From assembly GCA_030686995.1 (NCBI GenBank), contig CM060685.1, forward strand, positions 23,792,065 to 23,856,064: DNA of 64,000 nucleotides, read 5' to 3'. Below are positions 12,170-22,250 of this stretch, in pieces. Each line of letters begins with the position of its first letter. Position 1 is the stretch's first letter. The notes beneath the pieces were generated by a model. It was not told where the DNA came from. It was given only the letters and a program-made list of their open reading frames with translations, and made no database searches. Origin of the DNA: Artemisia argyi (Eukaryota > Streptophyta > Magnoliopsida > Asterales > Asteraceae). Both the position numbers and the translations under genes were made by a program.

Positions 12170-13918
12170 TTGAAGTTTAGTAAATAAAATTGGTAGGCAA
12201 CTTTTGTGTTACTAATTAAGTTACCAGTTGCGAAACATTACTAGTTTGATTATGTGAACTCGAGTCAAACTATGTTGTTCGGTCATTTTTTTAGTACGAC
12301 TCATGATGGTGACACATCTATCCATTTTGGATACACAGAGCTCGCTTTTACCTTGTGATTGATTAAGCTCTACATTGTTAGGAAAACGTTGTTCCTATGT
12401 TTCTTTATACATTCTATAGAAATAAGCGGGCTAGAGCCATCTATGTTATACCAATGTCGCCTCATTGTTGGACCTAGTGTTTATAAGGAAAAGAAAAAGG
12501 AAGGGCGAAGAAAAACTAAAATGTAAATTGTGCCTTTTATGCTCGTAGTCTCAAGTTAGACATCAATGTTATATTTTTTGGAAAACTTCATTCACTACTA
12601 ATATGATTGCTCTTAACAACACTTTAATCTTTCAGAAATGATCATTAGAAAGATACAATTTGCGGAAAAAAAGAAAAAAAAAAAGTACAGTTTCTTGGTG
12701 TGCAAGTATTTAGATATATAAAAAGGGATAGCATATTTGGTTGGGGATCGAACAATGGACCTTTCAAATACATAACTGCATCATATACATGGGCTCAGCT
12801 CAAATGGAGCATTACAGGCCCACAACTTTCAGTCAACATGAAGAAGCTAAAATGATTTTAGGACAATCTTAAAAATTAATAAATTAATTAATCAATTATC
12901 AAATCTTAATAATTGATTATTGTTTTTTTACTGGGCAAGGTGATTTAGAGCATGCTTTTGTGGTGTGGGTATGTTGAGGGACGTTTGGGAACATGTTTAA
13001 GGTGACTTTGTAACCAAGTAATTTACTACACACACATAATGATTAGCAATTTTCGTATATTGAACACACAAAAAACTTTTGAGACAATTTGGAAACATTT
13101 TGAAGTAATTAACTATCTTTTCAAATAACTTTTGTGACAATTTGGAAACATTTTGAACTAATTAACTATCTTTTCTATCATGTAACGCACTTTGTATTAT
13201 CTTTTTAAATAAAACATTCCCAAACATATATAAATCCTTACGTTGCGGCAGTCAAATACAACATTTTTTTATTCTTTCAAAAGAAACCATCTGCATCATG
13301 TATGTTTCTGAATCGTTTGTCAAATATTCTAGAGATGACATTTGTAAAGGCGTTGTAATGGGGTAAATTAGTATGTTATGAAACCAACTTAACCTACATT
13401 TATAGCCTTTTGGATTCGTTAAAAATAATTTCAAGATAGAATGCTTGCATGTTAAAATATATAACAATAAATTTAATACCTTCACACTTTTCTTTTTAAA
13501 ATTATTGTCCATATGCCAAAATGACCTACAAAAGATATCAAAATGTCCTATAAAAAGTGGCGGATCCATCATTAGAAGTCATGAAATCTATTTCATAAGA
13601 TTAAAGAAGATTTGTAATATCAATTTTTTAAGACTTTATGCATTTTCCAAAAATTAATGTTTTCGACAATTTTAACACTACGCGGGATAAATCCCTGAGA
13701 TTCCCGAGCACTTCCGGAAGCCCTCTCCGGTCCAACCCTGAATACAAATGCAAATTATGCAAGTACAACGTGACATCAACATAATTTAATTTTTAACTTT
13801 TGTTATCTTGGAACGTACCAATGATGAAAAAAAATAAAAATGATCGAAAACAGTTTTGTACATTTATCGAAAATACAACTTAAAAATGATGTTTCATGAG
13901 AATGAAAAATAAAACAGT

Positions 13919-13996
13919 GGAGTATGATGTTGCTAAGAATTGAACCATAAACCTTCCAAACAAGTTATACTTCACTTACAAACAGATCCACACTCC
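13919..13996 (-). ncRNA. tRNA-like Pol III unit (78 nt)
   Basis: Minus strand: the 5' GGAGTGT pairs with the 3' ATACTCC over seven positions (one G-T). A B box GGTTCAATTC is present, and a TTTT stretch starts a few bases past the 3' end. The A box region is weaker (ATCTGTTTGTAAG). The anticodon arm does not fold cleanly, so I assign no isotype. The flanks match those of the copies at 35143 and 39991. Confidence 0.55.
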
Positions 13997-14244
13997 ACAC
14001 ATTACAAAGCTTGCCATACAAGATTTATAACAAGACAACAAGCCCATAGCATTCAATAAAAGAATAAGCAACAAATAATAAAACAGTCAACTGTAAGTAA
14101 ATCTAATAAAAAGTCAACAAAAATGGCGGCGGCAAGTATAAAAAAGTTACCACCGGTAACATTTGTGACTGGGAAATTTGAAGAAGTTAAACTTATTTTG
14201 GGACAATCACTTAAAAATTTATGTTTTTGACAATTTCAACACTA

Positions 14245-14464
14245 ACTTGTTGCACCTTCTTGTTGTCGTTGATGTGGTAGCCCAAACAGAAAACCTATCT
14301 TCTGCTCCTATCAGAAAAACGAACACCAAGAACTTTCTTTCTTTTGTTGATCGTTTAGAAACCTAAAAACCGAACCGTCTTCTTCCTCCACAGAACCCGA
14401 ACAAAAGATCCCTTCGGTATCGATCCTAGACTTCCAACAACCCTCGACCTGGCTCTTGATACCA
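14245..14464 (-). mobile_element. Copia interior stub with primer binding site (minus strand)
   Basis: At 14451-14464 the reverse complement reads TGGTATCAAGAGCC, the initiator-Met-tRNA type primer binding site of Ty1/copia. It lies two bases inside the LTR at 14467-14883. About 200 bases of leader-like sequence follow to roughly 14245, where unit sequence (gacaatttcaacac) appears. No gag survives. Confidence 0.6.
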
Positions 14465-14466
14465 CT

Positions 14467-14883
14467 TGTTGGAATAAACAACCAACAAACCTAGAAATCT
14501 AGATAGCGGATTACCCGATACTCGAAGACAAACAAACAAGCAAATATATATATCGACATAAAAGTAAACCTGCACAAGAACGAGACCCAAACGATTAACC
14601 TTGTATTAAACGTTTGTAACAAAAAGAATGTAGTACAACGACCCCTCCCCCCCTCACCTTTTTATTGTAGAGATGAGGGGGGAGAAAAATCAACTCTATA
14701 AGGAGTTGAACTTGGCTGCCACAAAAGAGAAAACCAGACAAAACGAATACAAGGACTCAACAGATCGTATATGCCATATATATAGCATGTGAACCGACCT
14801 ATAATCCTACTTTGACTAAAACAAGAACTAAAGTAACACTAAGCCCCTTATAAATTTGACTAATTTGCATACTAATCCTAACA
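14467..14883 (-). mobile_element. Ty1/copia LTR, minus strand
   Basis: Read on the minus strand it starts TGTTAGGATTAG and ends TTATTCCAACA, with the primer binding site directly after it. Directly before it on the same strand (14884-14901) is a purine-rich gggaagtatgg stretch that looks like a polypurine tract, so the LTR has interior-type sequence on both sides. A C-rich tract lies at 14641-14660. Confidence 0.65.
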
Positions 14884-14900
14884 CCATACTTCCCCTTGTA

Positions 14901-14902
<2 letters not shown>

Positions 14903-14987
<85 letters not shown>
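14903..14987. repeat. (TA)n microsatellite
   Basis: This is an uninterrupted TA run of about 84 bases. The short frame that reads through it (a poly-Tyr-Ile peptide) is not a gene. Confidence 0.95.
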
Positions 14988-14988
<1 letters not shown>

Positions 14989-15364
14989 CATTTCGACAAT
15001 ATTATGCCTCATATGCATATTCAACGATTGTTTTCACACCATAGCTAGGCACACACTTGAAACCGACTTCTAACCCACTCACCTCATCATTATGTAAACT
15101 AAGAACCAGATTGTCAACAGATGTATCAAAGTCTTCAGTTCACAATCAACTACACGGTTCTTGTTTGTGCTTTACGCTTGTCAAACTTGTGCACGTCAAG
15201 ATGCATATGCTTAAAACGTTTACAAACCCATGTCCAAGCTAAGAGATAATCGTGCCATATGAGACGCATCTTGTATATCAAGTGACAGAAGAATCGTGGG
15301 CAAGACATTGAGAGGGAGCATACTAAGTCTGTCAGGAGTGAGTCTTACATATACTTTATTCATC
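14988..15364. other. Unassigned sequence between copia fragment and reverse transcriptase
   Basis: There is no recognisable gene, promoter or repeat. Short frames at 15057-15242 show no known domain. It may be remaining copia interior belonging to the LTR on its left, but I could not match it to pol. Confidence 0.4.
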
Positions 15365-15580
15365 AAATTAGATATAAGTCTAGTTATCCTAATCATTTCT
15401 CATGCTCATGCTATACTAATATTGCAGTAGGTACTATATGGAGACGTTTGGTTTCCAAGGTACTATATAAGTCTAGTTATCCTAATCATTTCTCATGCTC
15501 ATGCTATACAAATTAGATATAAGTCTAGTTATCCTAATCATTTCTCATGCTCATGCTATACTAATATTCCAGTAGGTAAA
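15365..15580 (+). repeat. Three direct repeats interrupting a reverse transcriptase
   Basis: A block containing 'ataagtctagttatcctaat' and 'tctcatgctcatgctata' occurs at about 15365-15433, 15460-15510 and 15511-15580. Between copies 1 and 2, at 15421-15459, the sequence reads IAVGTIWRRLVSK, an N-terminal reverse-transcriptase segment. After copy 3 the frame resumes as VGKEMSKYL. The repeats thus sit inside the RT gene. Two copies end in attgcagtagg or attccagtagg, reminiscent of 3' splice sites. Confidence 0.7.
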
Positions 15581-17477
15581 GAAATGTCAAAGTACCTTAG
15601 TGATTTTCAGTTTGGAGTTGAAGTGTCGGGTGGCGCTGAGGCTGTTTTACATAGCGTCAATAGGGTGTTGAGTGAATATCACAATGATGGGTCTCTTGCA
15701 ATGCTTACTATGGACTTCTCGAATGCTTTTAACCTTGTGGATAGATCAGCATTACTTCATGAGGTTAGGGTGAGGTGTCCCTCCATATCTTTGTGGGTCG
15801 ATTTCTTATATGGGCAGGCAGCGAGATTGTATATAGGAGACACACATATATGGTCTGCCACTAGAGTGCAACAAGGCAACCCATTGGGACCTCTTCTTTT
15901 TGCTCTTGTATTGCACCAACTAGTACATAAAATCAGAGACAGTTGCAAGCTTCTCCTTCATGCTTGGTATCTTGATGATGGGACCGTTATTGGAGACTTA
16001 GAAGAGGTGGCCAGGGCATTAGACATTATAAGAATAAGTGGTCCAGGTTTGGGTCTTGAACTTAATATCAAGAAAACATAGATATTTTGGCCCTCGTGTA
16101 ATGGTGTAAAGCTTCATGAGGGTTTATTTCCTGTCGATATTCGAAGGCCGTCATTGGGTGTAAAGCTTCTTGGGGGAGCTGTTAGTCGAGACGCTAATTT
16201 TATCAGTGGGTTGGCTATGAGGAGAGCCGTGAATGCTGTTGATTTGATGAGTCTTCTTCCACAGTTACATGACCCATAGAGTGAGCTCCTTTTGCTTCGA
16301 TCATGTATGGGTATTGCTAAACTCTTTTTTATTTTAAGGACTTGTCAACCTGTACACATGGAGGATGCAGCTTTGTTCTTTGACAAAGGATTGCGTGAGT
16401 CGTTCGAGAACATAGTAGTTTGTGGAGGACCTTTCTTTGGAGACTTACAGTGGCGACTTTCTTCTTTGCCTATTCGACTGGGTGGTTTGGGTTTGTACTC
16501 GACAAAAGTGGTTTCCTCTTATGCTTTTGTGGCATCGAGGGCCCAATCTTGGGTGCTACAAGATCACATCTTACGTAACAGTGGCATATGTGGTATGGAT
16601 GTTGATTATGTTTCTGCTCTTGATTGTCTTCGTGATACGATTCCAAGCTTTGATTTTAGTGGTTTCACTAATAAGGACACTGTCCCCTCTAAAGCCCAAC
16701 AAACACTGGCGAGTGCCCTTTTTAGTGAAATGGTCAAGGATATGGAAGTTCATTTTGACATGACTGTGAGACAGAAAGCTGTTTTTGAGTGTCTACGCGC
16801 ACCACATGCTCAATATTTTCTATTAGCTATCCCCATAGACGGGCTAGGTCAGCATATGTCGTCGGTGGAATATCGTACTATTCTTAAGTATACCCTTATG
16901 ATTCCATTATTTCCGGTTGATGAGATATGCCCTGTTTGTCGCAAGGCATGTTTGGATTCCTTTGGAGAACATGCGGTTCATTGTGAAGAGCTCCCGGGCT
17001 TCAAGTACAGACATGATTTTGTTAGAGACGTCCTTTTTGATGTATGTAGGCGTGCCGAGATTTCCGCCAAAAAAGAAGCGCCTGTGAACTTTTTGACGGA
17101 CCCGTCGGATGGAAGATCTACATTGAGACCGGCTGACATTTTGATTTTTGGATGGGTTGGAGGGAAACATGCTTGTGTGGATCTAACCGGGGTTTCTCCT
17201 CTCGTGGGGTTGAGTAGTTGGGGTTTTACAGCCGGACGTGCCGCTTTTAAAGCCGCCTCGTGCAAAGTGACAAAACACGAGAAATCATGCATTGAAAATC
17301 AACACGTGTTTATTCCTTTTGCGTTTGGTACATCTACTCAACAGAGTCCAACGAGTTATCAACAGTAATGTTATGACACATCGATCCACAAATGTAGTTT
17401 TCAAAAGAGTTAGCTTTACAAGTCAAAAAGGGCTAGCGGCGCAGCTTGTTGCTCGTTTGCCTTCAACAACTATGTAA
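15421..17477 (+). pseudogene. Non-LTR-type reverse transcriptase with zinc motif and RLE-like C-terminus, broken
   Basis: The RT palm is clear: motif A LTMDFSNAFN (Asp at about 15713), motif B QQGNPLGPLLF (the usual QGDP is QGNP), and catalytic YLDDG (about 15968-15982). The same frame continues past TAG stops at 16079-16081 and 16277-16279 to 17368. The C-terminal part has a CPVC...HAVHC zinc motif (about 16928-16984) followed by RPADI and CVDLTG, which resembles the layout of restriction-like endonuclease domains in R2-type elements. Near 17330 the frame shifts; the tail resumes in another frame with LLNRVQRVI and ends LVARLP at 17477. The N-terminus is interrupted by the repeats at 15365-15580. 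I recall this RT as a large family in Asteraceae annotations. The endonuclease assignment is inference. Confidence 0.75.
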
Positions 17478-18508
17478 ATTCTATTTAGATTAAAATGTAA
17501 GGATCTAAATACGAAATTCTAATTATCTTCGAGACAACAATTGATAAAAGACTGTTTGATACTATAACGCTATTTGGAATTTATGAAAGACACATTTGTT
17601 AAATTAGTGACTTTAAACATGCATCCTTTAGTGCATGTTTAATTATATATAAGTGTGAAATAATTCACCTGTGAAATTATATATAAATGTGGCAATTGTA
17701 GTGTTATACTCTGCATGTAGCTTAATACAAACCTTTTAGGACAACACAACATTTGTGAAATAATTCACCTGGCTAATTATATGTGACTGATCAAAGTTAT
17801 TCTTTCGGAAACTTTAATAGTTTGGTTTAGGTGAAGAGTACTCAACTATCTGTGGGGTTTGGTGATGACCCGTGAGTGCGACACGTCTATCCGTTTTGGA
17901 TAATTCTGGTGGATCGCGTACGTTGGTGCCTAGTGACTGATTGAGTTATAAACTCGTAGGACAAAGTTGTCACCCTATCTTCGCTAGAAATGATCGAAGG
18001 CAATCAAGAGGGACCTGAGTCGCCTCAAAGCTCTCAATTTATAGTCACATGGATGTCATTGAACATCTAGATCAGTTTGAAAGGCACCTTTTGCACGAGT
18101 GAATTGTTTAATAGATAGCCTCATGGAGCTAAATTGTTAAACTGATTTTAGAACAATCAAGAGTTTAAGTGTTTGAGAATATGTTCATTTGACTTTATAG
18201 TGACATCAAGAGTTTTTTTTTTTTTTTTTTTTTTTTATTTTTTTTTTAATTAAAAAAATTAAGAGTATAGTTCAATTTGAAACTCGAACCGTAGACCTTT
18301 AAGTCATAAGACGATCAATTTACCAAATGAACTATACTCCATTCCAATATACATATCTCCATACCGCTATTTAACATAAAATGTTTACAGCAAGACAAAA
18401 ACTTTAGAAATTAGTTAAATGCTATTGTGAACTCTTAATCTCAATTTGCTATCTTCTTATCATTATCATTAACACTAATGTACTTATTTAGTTTATTTGG
18501 TTATATAA
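17478..18508. repeat. Non-coding unit copy with T-rich tract
   Basis: No gene is seen. From about 17720 the blocks match 33680-34190 and 38490-39010 (the 'gaaataattcacctggct' and 'acacgtctatccgttttgga' stretches). A T-rich tract (18216-18248) precedes the tRNA-like sequence at 18262. The last bases are one copy of the target duplication of the non-LTR element that follows. Confidence 0.65.
18262..18340 (-). ncRNA. tRNA-like Pol III unit (79 nt)
   Basis: Minus strand: 5' GGAGTAT pairs with 3' ATACTCT (one G-T). The A-box region reads AGTTCATTTGGTAAA, the B box is GGTTCGAGTTTC (imperfect), and a T7 run starts four bases past the 3' end. The flanks match the copy at 36039-36116. The isotype cannot be assigned. 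Confidence 0.5.
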
Positions 18509-18525
18509 ACATATGGACAATCTTT
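18509..18525. repeat. Target site duplication, left copy (non-LTR element)
   Basis: The sequence acatatggacaatcttt is repeated exactly at 21235-21251. It is part of the ordinary unit sequence (compare 48799-48815), which shows the pre-insertion site. Confidence 0.9.
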
Positions 18526-21234
18526 TTTTGGGTAAAAGGTCAACGACCCGGTAAATATATTACTCCAAAAAACATTTAAGTACAACGGATATGAGTGATT
18601 CTCATATCTCAGCCCGTTACATAGGCGAAAGGCTTACATAACAAGATACTTCCAATTTTCTAGACAAGAACACAAACCATTTAAAGAGTTGGACAAAAAT
18701 TTAACCTACTTCCTACGACCTTGGAGATTAAAGCCATAAATGGCGTTAAGAGCATCCAATTCCCCTGGAAGATCAGAAATTTGCTTCGAGTAATCATCAT
18801 AGTCATCCAACTCATCTTCACGCTCATGACCTCCACCAAAAAGATTTGCTGATTCGTCGAACGTGTTAAGAACCTCCTCCTCATCACTATCGGTAACCAC
18901 AATATCACCCACCTTAGAGAATGGGTTAGCCCTCTTATTGGCAGATGCAGACGGAATAGGAACACCTTTATCATCCAAGAGGGTAGCTTTCCCATCGATA
19001 AGTATCTTTTCAAGCTTACTAATTTTCTCAACTATAGGAGTAGAACCACCTTCCTTAGTTCCCATTAAATCACTCACAAGGGGTTCTTGTGATGTAGTAC
19101 CAGTCTTAACCAACGCATCCTCATTAACTTCCATTGTACAGCCAGCATCCACATCCATGTTGGTGTCATCAGTAGGAATACTAAACGTATCTGTATCATC
19201 CATATTAAGAGCATCAAACTGGTTAGATGTAGAGATCGTTGTACCACTAGAACTAGCCACATCAGGAGTCTTCTTCTTATTGCCACCAACATTCTTGGGT
19301 TCAGGAGGAGTCTGTTTGGGTTGATACTGAAACTTCTTACCCACAACAGGTTTAGTAAACTCTCCTTTACCCGGAATTGTAGAACCACCTTGTTTTCCTT
19401 TCTTCCTGTTATTGACAGTCTTGAAACTATCATCAACAGGCTGAGTAGGCTGAACAGGAGGTATAACAACCTTAGGGCAGTCAGTCAGAGTATGACCAAA
19501 TATCTTACACATGTCACAACGAGGTGGTTTCCACTCGTATTCAACCCTTATCTTCTCAATAGTCGAACCCGAACCGTCAAGTAACGGTATCTCAACAGTG
19601 AGGCTGTCCCGCATCACCTCATCCGACTTCACTTCTATCATGCATCTAGCAAAACTACTACGGCCCCACGATTCCTTGCACATATTGCTTGTAAAAGCAT
19701 CTAACCTTTTGGGCGTACCAATCAATGTGGCTAGAAGACTGAGGCCATCATCAGAAAACATTGCTAGGGGGACATCATGGAATTTAACCCAAACAGGGAT
19801 GTTAGTCAAATCCTCTTTAAGAAGGTTAGTGTTCAAAGTCCATGGTTTAAGAATAATAGGAACATTTCTGATCAACCAAGGACCATTTTCAAGCACATCA
19901 TCAACACCTTTCTTCGAATTGAACTTAAAGAAGAAGAACCCCTTTGCATTCATCATTACCTTTTGCACACCAAACTTAGCCCATGCGTTGCGGACATAGT
20001 AATCAACAACCGGAAAAGCAAGGCGTTGGCCAAGAAAGTAACCGTAGAGAGTATTCTCAAACCGTGTGTTCACCTCTTCCACTACTTTCATTGGAACTGA
20101 AAGGTCGACATCCGCCTTCTTCTTACTACATTCCAACCTACGAAAATTTGAAACATGTTTCAGAGGTTCATTAGAAGTAGCACCCGCGTAAGAAACCAAC
20201 TTCACTCCCGTACCACTAGTAGTATCAACCTGGTGAGCATTAGGACCAGAAGTTACATTCTTATACATATTCACACTTATCCCAGCCGAAGGAGAAGTAC
20301 TTGTAACATTAGCTCCAATCTCACTTTGAATTTTCTTCATGGCATCATCAAAATTCTAATGTGCATTATCAATCAAATGCTTCACAATATCAGCACTTGT
20401 AGTCTGCTCCAAGTCATCACCATGTGATTTATCTTTCGTAAGTGGAATCGGCTCCACTTTCTGAGTACTATTCATAGAACAATCAGGTGCATCTTCCACA
20501 TTCAAACTAACACTACTAGGGTTCATCATTGAGGGTGTACTCAACTCACCAAAGCTAGTAGTGGCCTTTTGAATATTACCAAGTGAAACCGGCTCCACCA
20601 GGTCTTGTTTGCTCCCTACCAAGTTAACATCAATCATACCAGCTTCAAGACTAGGGTTCTCCACAACCCTAGCCTCTTGCCGAACTTGAGGAGAACCCAA
20701 CGTAACAGTTGGTACAGTAGCTACATTCTTTTTGCTAAGAAAACCTTTATTCATCTCTCCCGTAAACCCTCACACACCAAACTAGCAGATCAACCAAGAA
20801 TTAAAACCAACCAGCATGCATGCAAACAGATTGAAGAAGATAAACCCTAATCACTTAGGGTTTTGAATTTAAACGCCAATGAATCACCCAGCCCCCATGA
20901 TAATCGTACCACTATAATGATAAATCAATAAGATCAGGGATATATAGAAGTAGTTACCCGACTTGAAGTAAAGAAAATCAATGAATCCCTTAGTAGGTAA
21001 GAACACACAAACGATTACCCAACCCAAAAAAACGATTAACAAAAACTTGCAAGAACTTGTGAATCACAGGACGAATCCAATAGAGAAACAATTAACAGTG
21101 AATGTCAATCATAATCTAAATCAGACGCATACAAGAGAACACAAGTAGCTATGCAGATTTGAGAATACGATTAGGATAGGAGGGTTTGGGAAAAATCGCC
21201 AGAGGAGAGTCGGTTTAGGGTTTTTATTGTGTGT
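18526..21234 (-). mobile_element. Non-LTR retroelement carrying only ORF1 (half-LINE)
   Basis: A perfect 17-bp target duplication flanks 2.7 kb that reads on the minus strand as about 480 bases of 5' leader, one protein (ORF1, 20754-18706), about 180 bases of 3' UTR and a short A tail (plus-strand T run at 18526-18529). There is no endonuclease or reverse transcriptase. Since both ends are present, this was inserted as an ORF1-only RNA rather than being a 5'-truncated LINE. It must have used another element's reverse transcriptase. The layout recalls mammalian HAL1 elements. Confidence 0.75.
18706..20754 (-). pseudogene. LINE ORF1-like nucleic-acid-binding protein (DUF4283-like plus zinc knuckle), one premature stop
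   Basis: The frame opens at ATG (20754-20752) and runs 682 codons to 18706 with a single internal TAG at 20358-20356, between NAH and NFDDAM. Before the stop is a low-complexity N-terminus. After it comes a DUF4283-like domain (GYFLGQRLAFPVVDYYVRNA to IESWGRSSFAR-like CKESWGRSSFAR, about 20040-19640), then a CX2CX4HX4C zinc knuckle CDMCKIFGHTLTDC (about 19515-19474). A basic, Ser/Thr-rich and then acidic C-terminus follows. Plant L1-type ORF1 proteins have this arrangement and bind the element RNA. The stop could be CAG to TAG, so decay looks slight. No ORF2 follows; only a short 3' UTR. Confidence 0.75.
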
Positions 21235-21251
21235 ACATATGGACAATCTTT
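21235..21251. repeat. Target site duplication, right copy (non-LTR element)
   Basis: This is identical to 18509-18525 and directly continues into unit sequence (gtaactaaaa). Confidence 0.9.
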
Positions 21252-21440
21252 GTAACTAAAAAAAATTTAGATTACTCATTTTTAAGTGACAAAAGACACT
21301 AAAAAGTCAAGAATTATATATTTATTTTCAGAAACAAGAAATTACGAAGTTTGAAATTTGGGTTTTATAATCAACTTCATAAACACGTGTGTCCGCAACA
21401 TTGTACAAGTCTAGACATGCTTGATCGTTGTTCTCTATAG

Positions 21441-21483
21441 TATAAAAACAAGAAAGATGTTTCTTCTTTAACCTATATGGGAT
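21441..21483 (-). promoter_or_regulatory. U6-like Pol III promoter module, copy f
   Basis: Minus strand: ATCCCATATAG, 26-bp spacer, TATA box in TTTTTATA (21441-21448). The complete copia element inserted immediately upstream of the USE (TSD 21484-21488). Confidence 0.45.
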
Positions 21484-21488
21484 GTAAA
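21484..21488. repeat. Copia target duplication GTAAA (left)
   Basis: It is matched by GTAAA at 29511-29515 directly after the 3' LTR. Confidence 0.9.
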
Positions 21489-21578
21489 TGTTAAAAGTTA
21501 CGTATAAATATTAATATGTAAATGACTAGTATCGAACCCGAGACCTCGGGTTTGCACACATTACAAACAAGAATAAAG

Positions 21579-21634
<56 letters not shown>

Positions 21635-22235
21635 AACACTTGAAGGGACTAAATAATCGTTAATATTAAACGTAAGTATTAATTATTATTAAGGGACGAA
21701 AGAACGAGGACTAGAATGTAACTTGGGAGTCAAGAAGGATCTAGAACACCCCTTGGGTGCCTAGGCCGGTTGAACCCAACCCATTTGGGTCGACCCATGC
21801 TTGTCTTGTGCTCCAACGTTTCATCTAGTATATATACAAGGCCAAGGATTAGGGTTTCACATCTCTTGTGCACACACACAAAACCCTAAAGTTTTCCTTG
21901 TCTCTTTTCTTCTCTTGGCCGATCGACCCTCACTCCCATAAGGGTTTTAGGATCGATTTTCCCTAAGCAAACTAAGTGTTTTTGTTTACTTGCATAAACC
22001 TTTATTCGTTGGTAGTTTGTGTGTACAAGAACGAGGTAATTACTTACTTTAGTAATTATCAAGAGATCGATAAACAAAACGGTAAGGGGTTTATCATTGA
22101 TCTAATTGTACAAGAATCAAGGTTTATTTGAAGTGCATCGGGTACGTTTACTATTTATGTTTTAGTTAATCTTATACGTGTTATTATTGATCCTTGCTTC
22201 CGCATATGTGCTTTATTGATTGTCAAACTCTAACA
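21489..22235 (+). mobile_element. Copia 5' LTR
   Basis: The LTR is TGTTAAAAG...CTCTAACA, 747 bp, with a (TA)n run at 21582-21629 and a TATA box at 21829-21836 (tagtatatataca). A 'tatcgaacccgagacctcgg' block near the start contains, on the minus strand, a B-box-like GGGTTCGATAC. Confidence 0.93.
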
Positions 22236-22236
22236 G

Positions 22237-22250
22237 TGGCATCACGAGCC
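22237..22250 (+). promoter_or_regulatory. Copia primer binding site
   Basis: The sequence tggcatcacgagcc lies one base after the LTR and resembles the initiator-Met-tRNA complement TGGTATCAGAGCC of plant copia elements, with changes. Confidence 0.7.

Larger units (their letters stand above)
5716..14244. repeat. Diverged tandem array of a non-coding unit (copies 1-6)
   Basis: No gene is visible. The stretch is built from recurring blocks in the same order and orientation: a 'gacacgtctatccattttgg' block; a 'ggtaagagcttaaaggacc' block; a 'ttcaggtggatcggtgaaac' block; a 'catatggacaatctttgta' block; a block ending 'cctatgtgggatg'; and an 'aatgcaactcgttttgt' block. About 8200-9650 and 10075-12150 are clearly duplicate copies about 1.9 kb apart, once insertions are removed. 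The blocks recur at 17.5-18.5, 21.2-21.5, 29.5-41.0 and 46.8-49.2 kb. Embedded are Pol III-like signals on the minus strand, listed separately. A 63-bp imperfect tandem repeat lies at about 13076-13180. Confidence 0.7.

Noticed and set aside
12741..12818. A further tRNA-like sequence
   Set aside because: Only a weak B-box-like TTGTTCGATCC is present; the acceptor ends do not pair, so it was left out of the family count.
13252..13572. A 106-codon minus-strand frame
   Set aside because: It has no recognisable domain, is AT-rich, is embedded in unit-like sequence, and is overlapped by an equally long frame on the other strand; chance length.
14856..15044. Frame encoding a Tyr-Ile repeat
   Set aside because: It is a translation of the (TA)n microsatellite.
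21886..22077. 63-codon minus-strand frame, identical at 29161-29352
   Set aside because: It lies in both copia LTRs; identity reflects LTR duplication, not a gene.
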